Below are positions 55,783 to 64,000 of a stretch of 64,000 nucleotides of DNA, piece after piece. The DNA comes from Tenodera sinensis (Eukaryota; Arthropoda; Insecta; Mantodea; Mantidae), in assembly GCA_030765045.1 (NCBI GenBank), contig CM060962.1, positions 91,475,412-91,539,411 on the forward strand, read 5' to 3'. Under the pieces are notes generated by a model. That model saw only the letters and a list, made by a program, of their open reading frames with translations. It searched no databases and was not told where the DNA came from. The translations under genes and the position numbers were made by a program. Position 1 is the first letter of the stretch, and each line of letters begins with the position of its first letter.

Positions 55783-56000
55783 AAAATTCCTCCACCGTAA
55801 ACTACCCTTTACATGGAACATTTTTTGAAAATTTTGATTTTCTTGGACATGGCTGTAACGATTTTGATTAAAATCACACATGTTTAAGATATTTTTTATG
55901 GCAAATGAAACATGTATTTTGAATTTTCTGGCTATAACCCACATAATGCTATTTACTGTTGAGGACTTTTGCATAACTGGTAAACTGCACAAGATGAACT
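55783..56000 (+). repeat. Dispersed repeat of about 210 bp, copy 2
   Basis: Same block order as copy 1 (CTACCCTTTACATGGAACAT, ACGATTTTGATTAAAATC, TTTGAATTTTCTGGCTATAA) with roughly 75-80% identity by eye, direct orientation. Confidence 0.75.
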
Positions 56001-56390
56001 TTTTTGAGGAGTGAACCATTTTGGAGATATTCCTTGTTGTTTGTGTGAGTTTTGGAATGCTTAAACTTTCGTCAAATGGAAGACGATTATTCATTTTTTT
56101 ACATCTTATGTCCAAAGAGAATGGAATCTCAAAGGCTTAAAAAACTTGACTATCGCTCAAAGTCTACTGTATTCCCCTTTCAGCTACAAGGAAATAACAA
56201 TAAGACATGTATGCAAATGTTTATCTCAACTAACATGAAGAGAGAAGAATAAGAGTTTGTAAGTACAGGAGTAGAGAAAGTCATGTGAGTGCAACACATA
56301 AGATTTTTTTATATTATATTAATCTAAAAAGGACTCAATGATTATTCTAGTTACTTCAATTAAACTGAAATTAGAATGCATGAATATTAC
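56001..56390 (-). other. DOCK intron after the 56391 exon
   Basis: Begins on the minus strand with the donor GTAATATTC. No other coding signal. Confidence 0.5.
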
Positions 56391-56517
56391 CTTTCCTTCG
56401 CATCATCATCTCACTGCGTGCAGATCCTTGACCCAAAATAACATCCTCGAGCCGAGATTTAATATCTGTAGTTTTCCTGAAGTTCTGCTGGGCATATCGT
56501 TTTAAAGCCTTCTTTCC
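56391..56517 (-). CDS. DOCK7: DOCK6/7/8-type protein, exon (most upstream in window)
   Basis: 127 bp: 42 codons plus one base. It reads GKKALKRYAQQNFRKTTDIK then SRLEDVILGQGSARSEMMMR and RK, resembling the block of DOCK7 (LRK...R..LEE.ILG..GAR.EM..R) just before LRWRKD. Acceptor ATTATATTAG (AG 56519-56518), donor AAG|GTAATA (GT 56390-56389). It ends in phase 1 and joins the 48133 exon exactly. Conservation is weaker here than in the other three exons, but phase, order and spacing support it. Exons further upstream were not found and probably lie beyond 64000. Confidence 0.87.
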
Positions 56518-57311
56518 CTAATATAATTAACACAATATACATATCATCTCCTAGATTATTAGTATAGGCATACTTCAAAACATTAGAAAATCAATTGTTA
56601 GATAGTTTTAGTCAAGTGTAACAGAACTGGCAAACAACTAAGTAAACACTGACTTCTTTTTTTGGAAATATGCAGAAAAGTTTTTTGACATATTAACTTA
56701 TTCAATTCATTTTTAATCACTATGAGAGCCATACTGAAATCCATGAGCAACCCAATCATTAAAATTAAAATCCTATAATATAACAAAAGTGACTGCAGGC
56801 TTTAAACCACATGTTGCCAATCTGTGATGTTGTTAGCTTCACGAAGGACAGAATTCCAATTGGAAAAACTTCAGACATTTATGAAACTGGATGTGGTGAA
56901 TGAGAGAAAATATATATAGCACATATAAAAGATGTAAAATATAAACAGATTGATAAATCAACAATACCAGAGTAGTTCTAACCCATAATTTATCAGCAAT
57001 TCAACTCTGTTTAGAAAAAACAATTTATTCATAAAAATAAACATACATAATTTGTTAAATTTTTGATATATGAAATGAATATGACCACTTTACACCAGTC
57101 ACCAAACAGGAAAATGCATCCACAAGCTAAAGAAGTGCAGCACTAACAAGGAAAGTACTTGGGCTTGAACTGTATGAAAGTTTGGTTACAGGACCATTAC
57201 GTACCTCTCAATGTGCTGGTGGGTGTCGTTTTTCTGCAAAACTCCACAATCATGCTCTAGATATCACTGTAGATGCCATTGTAGAAGCTATATGCAATGC
57301 AGATATCTTAA
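56518..57311. other. Intron sequence, no gene recognised
   Basis: AT-rich. The segment near 57180-57210 (TTTGGTTACAGGACCATTAC) may be the 3' end of the pogo-like element that follows. Confidence 0.4.
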
Positions 57312-58990
57312 CTATAAATGTGAATGGGGACTTTCAATAAAGTGCTCACAGCAATATGAATGGCTGCAAAATGCACAATGAAGCAAAGCAAGTTGATCGC
57401 ATGTCATATTTGCACATTCTATATCAGTGTTGAACGCCACGTCAATTACACGTTTGAAGTTGTTCACTGGCTCACCAATATCATAGCCAGGTTCTGCCAC
57501 ATGTAACAAGGCATTAGTCTATATACTCCCACAGATAACTGATTGTAAATGACAGAATGCAAATTCATGATAAAGAATCTGTCGTGCAATTTTGACTGCA
57601 TGTTACTGGAACGTAGTTTAATAAAGTATTATTCTCTTGGCATATATTTTATATTGCCTGAAGAAATACACATCCAGAGGTTGTGCATATTTTGTAGTTT
57701 TATGTGTAATGATTTTTAAATCTACGTCTTTTCTGCCAGATGCTTCCAGTAGTACTTGTTCATCCTTATGTCCACACCAGGAGTCACTAAGTACTAACGA
57801 CTTACTCGACAAATTTGGATTCAAAACTGACAGAGAAAACATCTTCAGATGTTGTTTCATCTTCCCACTCACACTTGCATCTACGAAGACATTTGGAGGC
57901 CACCGATTTTCTATTTCCTTTGACACACGGGATCCAAACTTTCCACTAGGTTCTTGGAAGCAAATATATAGTTTGTCTGCCAATTGTCCATCCATTGATA
58001 TAGCAAACATTAATCATGTAACTATGTGTTGCACTGTTAACTGATTGCAATATCGAGACTGTTTCTCTCCCCTTTCATGGTTAGCGTTTTTTCAGAAGAA
58101 AGCTCACAGTTGAACTGACTCTGATCACAGTTCCATACAGAATTAATTTCAATTTTTTCTGTCGTGATATGCTCATTGATATCAGCAACAAATGTTTGAG
58201 CTCTTTTAATCAGCTCTTCTTCGTCATCCTTATCTTTTCATGCTTGGAGCATAGTGATACGGTATGATGTTATCCTAAACTCCTTTTTCAAATTAGTAAA
58301 AAATTCTAGTGAAGCTGTAAAGTTTGTACACCCTAGATTTCTGGCTATGTCCAATGCCCAATGTTACAAATGCCAATAATGAACGGCAGAACCGCATTCT
58401 CGTGCTTCATCCAATTTTGCCATTACATGCTCCTTGATGATCTTGAACTGCAGTGTACAATTTCCTTTGAAAACTGTATTTCCTTCTCTTTTTGTTTGCC
58501 ACGTAGTCCGTTATGTTTTTAATATTGCTTTTAGCCTTCAGTTTAGCATATCTTTTCAGAAGCTTGTCATGTGTTGAAACCTCTTACGTGATAATCATCA
58601 TATATGTTCTCTAGTGTGTTGTCCTCGAATGCTGTGATGATACTTGCGACTTTAACCTTCTTATCAGGAGAGGGTTGGAATTCACTTTCACTGCTTCCAT
58701 CACCTCTTATTGAACTTCCCGTATCACTACCGCTTGCAATGAGTTGTTCACCATTATCATCACTAGCATTATAATAATGTGTTAGTGTTACAACAGTATC
58801 TTTCTAACTTATGCTCATATTTCTGCACTATAATAGATACCAGAAAACATGCAAATAATTCATATTCTAAACCAATACCATCTTCACGAAGAAGAGTTCT
58901 TCGTAAGTTCATCTCAACCAATAGCCGACCCATCTGATGCTTCACTACACAAATAACTTCACAAAACGCAGCTTCAGATGCACACTGCAT
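57312..58990 (-). pseudogene. pogo/Tigger-like (DDE_1) transposase remnant
   Basis: On the minus strand an acidic start (58780-58640), a decayed middle with several stops, a TLAVVQSVNS-like stretch near 58040 leading into 58010-57618 with FAISMDGQLADKLYICFQE, GKFGSRVS, SLVLSDSWCGHKDEQVLLEA and YAQPLDVYFFRQYK, the DDE_1 catalytic domain (Asp in LSDSW and QPLDV). The last part, 57509-57312, holds a Cys/His cluster (CDQLALLHCAFCSHSYCCEH) typical of this family's C terminus. Frameshifts and stops make it dead. Confidence 0.8.
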
Positions 58991-59740
58991 TGTCCTTACT
59001 GGTCTCGACTGGCGTACTGGCAGGTCAATGTCCTATAAGGCATGGCACACTCAGAGGCCTCTAACGGATGACTGCAGAGTTTTGCAGATGAGCGAGTATC
59101 ACTAGAGCAGTAAGGGACCTTTAAGTTATATCTCATACAATTTTGCTGTATACGTGTTTGTTTAAGCACAAGCACTTTCTTTGTAAGTCTGAGCTGAGGA
59201 AGGAGACAACAGTCTTTGGAACATGTTCCCATGTTTTTAGTGAAAGTGAAATTGAAATGATTAAAACTTCATTCTGAAGTACTTAATGAGCCAAGATTTA
59301 TTTGAAAAAGGAGATATCATCCTCAAACGATTTGTAACAATCCACAAATACATGTTTTCTGTTATATATGCTATTCTGACTGAAACTATGACCTTGTTGA
59401 AATAAAACTTCACGGTACACCTTTATCTATAGAAGTTTCACAAAGAGAATCCTTTATCAGATATCAGAAAACACCTGCATGTGGAATTTGATTACTGTTC
59501 ACTTCTGCTATTAACCTTTGGTTTACTGTAGTAAAAAAGAAACATATGATATGGGGTCCATTACGTACCCCACTTTATTATTTTCTAAATTACAGACTGG
59601 AACTCAAGCACTTTCAATTTTGGTAAGTAAATCAATTAATTCAACAGAATATTACTGAAATATTTAACTGATATTAACTTTTCATTAAATAAATGAATAA
59701 CTCATAAAAGAATGAAAGTTTTGAAGGCTCACAAACTCTC
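58991..59740. other. Unassigned sequence between two transposase remnants
   Basis: Contains GGGGTCCATTACGTACCCC (59554-59572), a small inverted repeat, and TTAACC at 59510. It may include the right end of the following piggyBac, but I could not pair terminal repeats. Confidence 0.35.
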
Positions 59741-61021
59741 AACACATTTCAAACACTGTATGACCACTTTTTTTGAAGAATGATTTTTTACAGGCCCATT
59801 GTTGACATTTTTGGCACATCAGATCAGCTTTTTTAGTCCAACAATCTGGTACACATGTAGCAAGGCCCTCTTTTTCTTCCACTTCCAGCTGATGAACTAG
59901 ATGGGGGAGCATTCTTTAGAACAGGGATACCTAGAAGTTCCATGCAGACACGAACTGACCTCACTGTAAGGTAGGTAGCTCTCTGGATGGTGTAAAGGCA
60001 TACCAACTGGTCTCCTAGTTCTAACAGAAACATGAGTAGGCGGTGATTTTCTTTTCTTCCCATCCAGGATGCTTTATCAGCCCTATTACTAGAGCATTTA
60101 GACAACTGACATCTTTCATATTGCAGAATAGTCACACTGTTTTATTGTAGTCTAGGATAATTTCTGGCTTGAAGTTTTTGTCTTCTCCCAAGCATGAATT
60201 GTTATGATGCTGACTTGATAGTAGTACAACACAGTCATTTTTCCTTAGCATTTCGGACACTAGGGTCATTTGATCTTGAAATCCAAAGAGGGATGAATAG
60301 AGTTCTCTTCCTTTTCCAACTGTGAATTCTCCAGGAATATTGGGCTTATTTTTCCTAATGGTGTCGATAACGGTTAGGTTCTTAGGGGATACCCTGCCAA
60401 ATTGCAACTAGTGAAGAAGTTGTCTGTCGTTATACCTCTAACAGTTCCATGGAGAGATCAAACAAGATCAAACATTCTTTGGTTTTTCTCTGGAGGATTG
60501 CCAGGCTTCTTCCCAAGATACACTTGCATAGTGTGGGCGTAATATGTCTTGGCATCTGCTGCCACCCAGATTTTTGCTCCGTACTTTGCAGGTGTCGTTT
60601 TCATGAACACTTTGAAAGGACAGCATTCACGAAAAGGTACCAGTTGTTCATAGATTGTAAGTATTCTGTAGGAGAGTATACACTACAGAAGCTTGACACA
60701 AATATTTCAAACACTTCTCTAAATGGGGCTAGTTTGTCATGTTCTCACCATGAAGTACTCTTGTCATTAAAGTGTAGGCATCTTCAAAAGACATCTGTCT
60801 CGGGTCATGGTGGCCGGAAATACTGGTCTGTAATTCAGGCTCTTTTTGGCCCACAATTCAAAAAGAAGATCTTTGTGTTTCTTCAAAATTCCACACAGAA
60901 TTAGAAGTCCAATAATAGCAAATAGTTCTATGTTTGAAACATTGTTCCATGTTTCTTTTCTACCACTGAACACATTTTTGCCTTCTTCATTTGTAGGGCT
61001 AGGAAGTTCATGCATTTGCAT
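59741..61021 (-). pseudogene. Third piggyBac-type transposase, broken
   Basis: Minus strand: ETWNNVSNIELFAIIGLLIL and LFELWAKKSLNYRPVF at 60950-60800, then EQLVPFRECCPFKVFMKTTP, YGAKIWVAADAKTYY (first Asp) and GITTDNFFTSCNLA (second Asp) at 60640-60410, then 60407-60132 with TIRKNKPNIPGEF and KPEIILDYNKT. After a shift that removes the GGVDTLDQ segment containing the third Asp, 60135-59833 gives a basic helical region, RKRGPCYMCTRL and a Cys tail (CQKCQQWAC). Two stops and shifts. It differs from both other piggyBacs. Confidence 0.82.
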
Positions 61022-61139
61022 GTTTTTTACAGGGGTTAAAAACGTATGCTTTTACACTATGTGCACGAATTATGGAATTTTCAGTTATTTGGACATGATT
61101 TTATGGTGCATATAACCACAAATTTTCTTGATTTTGATA

Positions 61140-64000
61140 AATGCATAATATTTCAATATTATAGCCCCTATATTGCATATTTTTGTTCATATGATCAGGT
61201 TGGTCATGCAGCTGTGAGTTTGTTTGTTCTTTAAATTTATGTTCTAATTCAGTTTTATATTTGTTTCAATCTACTTTTTTGAAGTTCCAATACAGATTCG
61301 TGAGACCTTGACTGTTATTTGTATTCTGTAGCCTTATATCAGCAATTACTGCTCTGTGACCAGAACTTGGATCTTCTATAACTTGTTTTTTAATTTTTGA
61401 AACAAATGTCATCCTAGAAACCGCAAAAAAACATATTCCTCGTGGAAGAATTAAAAATTTCAAACCCTTTTGGAACCCCCAGTTAGAAGAACTGAAAAAG
61501 CAAAGGGATATAGCTAGAAATACAGCTGAACAAACAAAAAAACATATCAGATACACAAATATGGCGAAAGAAATGTGCCTCACTAAAAAAAGAAATTAAT
61601 ACTGCTAAAAGGAATCACTTTAATAATTTCTTAGAAAAAATGGATTATAGGGCAGATGGTAACAAAGCTCATAAGTTCATAAAAAATGTCAAGGATAGGA
61701 AAGAAAACAACAGCACACCTATCATTAACAACAATAAAATATTAGTAAATGATGCAGTCATAGCCGAAACATTCAATAAATATTATGCTAATTCACATAA
61801 AGTAACAAGAAATAATAAAAAGGAACGTAAAGAATTTAAGAAAGATTTGAAACAAGAAAGAGAATGTGATCCTAACACTCAGTGCAATATCTTTTTTCAA
61901 AATTTTAATATGCAAGAACTGAACATTGCAATAAATAATCTAAAAAACAAAAAGTCTCCTGGACTAGATCACATACATCCAGAGTTCATAAAAAACCTTG
62001 GAAAAACAGCAAAACAACTACTCAAACTCTACAATCTATCCTGGAAAACCACTGTACCTGCTGAATGACGAAAAGCAATAATTGTCCCACTCATGAAGAA
62101 AGACAAAACAGCATCAGAAATAAAAAATTATAGACCAATAGCTCTTACCAGCATAAAAGCAAAAGTGAGGGAAAGAATGGTGTCAAACAGGTTAAATTGG
62201 TTTCTAGAATCACAAAATTTAATATCCCCACGTCAAGCTGGATTCAGAGAGTTCCACTCTACAAATGAACAAGTCTTACTTCTCAGCCAAGAAATCAAAG
62301 ACTCCTTCAATAGAAAAGAAGATAATTTATCACTTTTTATTGATTTCCAAAGTGCATATGATTCTATATGCAGAAGAAAACTACTAAAGAAAGTAAAAAA
62401 ATAGGGATACAAGGTCCAATGTTTTCATGGCTATGTCATTTCCTAACACAACGCTTTATTGCAACCAGATATGGAAGAAATATATCTAAATACAAACAAG
62501 TACACCGTGGCCTACCACAAGGCGCAGTGCTCAGCACAACACTTTTTAATATATTTATTAATGATCTGCCACAACAAATACAAGAATCAAGTGTGAAGTG
62601 TGCACTATTTGCTGATGACTTAGTAATGTGGACTTCAAAACCAAAAAGCAAAAGTACAGAACTAGAAAAAACCATGCAACAATCCTTAAACAACTTACAA
62701 AGGTGGACCAAAGAAAATTTAATGACTGTTAATACAACAAAATCAAACTACCAAATCTTTTCACTAAGAAAAAAACCACTAAAAATAAAACTAAATTTTG
62801 AGGGTCAACAATTACCAGAAACAAAGGAAGCAAAGTATTTAGGAGTTACATTTGATACCAAACTTACATGGACCAAACAAATAGAAAATGTAATACAAAG
62901 AGCAGAAAGGCGCCTTTCGCTGTTAAAACGTCTAACAGGAATGAAGTGGGGATGTTCCAGAGCAACTCTTAACACAACATACAATGTATATATAAACCCA
63001 TTATTTACTTACTGCAGCGAAGTTCTTGTAACAGCAAACACAAAAAAAATTCAAATCTTTCAAAACCAAAATCTGAGATTAATTACAGGTGCTATCAAAA
63101 CCACACCAATAGCAGCTATGGAAATACTAACCAACCAATACCCCATTGAATATGAAATAGAAAAAGCGGCTCTTATTCAACATGAAAAGTTGATCAGACT
63201 CCCATTCAATACATGGCACAAGAGAAAGTTTACACATACACTAAAGACTCAGGAGAGCTTTCTTTCCAAAATTCAAGATATCAAGAAGAATGTACACCTT
63301 CCTAATTCAAAGGAAAACTTCATATCTAAAGTCAATCCGACACATACATTAGACATCACATATTATTTACACCTGACAGAAGAAGTTAAGAAAAGTGATA
63401 CTCCAACTAGTGTTCTAAAATTATTGGCATTAGACACAATCCATACTAGATTTCCAGAACACGAATGGCTCCATATTTATACTGATGGAGCATTCATATC
63501 AAACCAAGATGGAGCAGGTGCTGAAGTCACATGTCACCTCTTTTCCTATTACAAATCTTTAAGTTATGGAACTACTAACTTTGATGGAGAAATTGAAGCA
63601 ATTTGAATGGCCCTACAAAATCTTTTGTACAGAATTTCACATTTTCAGCAAGCAGTTATTCTCTCAGATTCCAGGGCAGCAATTATAGCAATTACTTCCA
63701 AGTTGTCACCAAAAAACCAAACAATTATAGAATGTTGGAAAATCCTTACCCATCTAATAGCACTTCAAAAACACCTAGTCTTCCAATGGATACCAGCTCA
63801 CTGAGAGGTAATGAGAAACCTGATTTTCTTGCAAAAAAGTGTACCAGCGGTGTACAAAAATCTATAGTTAATCTACCATTTTATGCAGCTAAAAGATTAG
63901 TCAACTCTGAATTCAAAAAAATTATTGCAAAATATTACTATGAAAAATCAAATAAAAGATGGGAACTACCATACATTCAAACAGTAATTCCTGAGTATCC
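61140..64000 (+). mobile_element. RNase H LINE with 5' inversion, runs off the window
   Basis: From about 61390 the plus strand encodes ORF2: HIPRGRIKNFKPFWNPQLEE, LNNLKNKKSPGLDHIHPEF (RT start), NYRPIALTSIKAKV, FIDFQSAYDSI, GLPQGAVLSTTLFNIFINDL, FADDLVMW (62608-62625), KYLGVTFDTKLTW, then RNase H (HIYTDGAFISNQDGAG, TDG 63481-63489). TGA at 62066, TAG at 62402, a frameshift near 62390, TGA at 63604 and a small deletion at 63803 break it. 61140-61390 encodes the preceding endonuclease end and linker, but on the minus strand. The last base matches position 9530 of the family, so about 240 bp of 3' end lies outside the window. It is the longest copy of a family also seen at 9.5, 40.2 and 46.1 kb. 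Confidence 0.88.
61405..63804 (+). pseudogene. LINE ORF2 (RT plus RNase H), broken
   Basis: Coding portion of the LINE above, in order linker, RT fingers and palm, thumb, a spacer of about 170 residues and RNase H. The catalytic FADD and the RNase H TDG are intact, so only the in-frame stops and the shift inactivate it. Clade: elements with RNase H after RT and a CPLC...DHL zinc motif (I/LOA/R1-like); I cannot place it closer. Its C-terminal continuation is visible at 63805-64000 after the 5 bp deletion in the HCGLSG motif. Confidence 0.85.

Noticed and set aside
57194..59569. CCATTACGTACC at 57194-57205 and 59558-59569 as termini of the pogo-like element
   Set aside because: The copies are direct, not inverted, and the flanks do not align as terminal repeats, so I do not use them as element ends.

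Overview
This window looks like nuclear DNA from an arthropod with a large, transposon-swollen genome. The support is AT-rich sequence, canonical GT-AG introns, and families I know from insects and arachnids: mariner, piggyBac, hAT, pogo-like, Mutator-like and TTAA-target DNA transposons, Mag-type and other Ty3/gypsy LTR elements, Penelope-like elements, RNase H-bearing LINEs and tRNA-derived SINEs. A hemimetabolous insect is my best guess, not a proof. No bacterial operon, CRISPR array or rRNA is visible.

The hidden backbone is one host gene on the minus strand. Four short exons (56517-56391, 48323-48133, 35161-35027, 7677-7525) have matching splice phases and together encode about 202 contiguous residues of a DOCK6/7/8-type dedicator-of-cytokinesis protein, a Rho-family GEF. 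Only 606 of 64000 bases are therefore recognised host coding sequence. The introns between them are about 8.1, 13.0 and 27.3 kb and are filled with mobile elements.

Layout, low to high coordinate. 1-7.2 kb: a pogo-type MITE, a LINE tail, a decayed arthropod repeat protein fused in frame to a hAT transposase, and a truncated mariner. 7.5-14.5 kb: a DOCK exon, two more mariners, a deleted TA-target element, LINE debris and two SINEs. 14.6-17.1 kb: an uninterrupted piggyBac element with TTAA sites. 17.4-29.1 kb: a LINE (DUF4780-like ORF1, AP endonuclease) split by a SINE and by a young 8.2 kb gypsy element with apparently identical LTRs and a textbook -1 frameshift signal between gag and pol. 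29.2-35.0 kb: Mutator-like remnant and a Mag-type gypsy element whose 3' end abuts a DOCK splice donor. 35-46 kb: DOCK exon, two SINEs, LINE debris, an unnamed transposon remnant, a second (dead) piggyBac and a compound microsatellite. 46-50 kb: Penelope-like pieces rearranged around a TTAA-target element, a DOCK exon and a second Penelope copy with a hammerhead-like motif. 50-64 kb: LINE debris, the most upstream DOCK exon, a pogo-like transposase, a third piggyBac and an RNase H LINE with a 5' inversion that runs off the window.

The host exons appear intact; almost every mobile element is broken except the 14.6 kb piggyBac and, apart from one stop codon, the 20-28 kb gypsy element. Family names come from recalled protein motifs, not from database searches.
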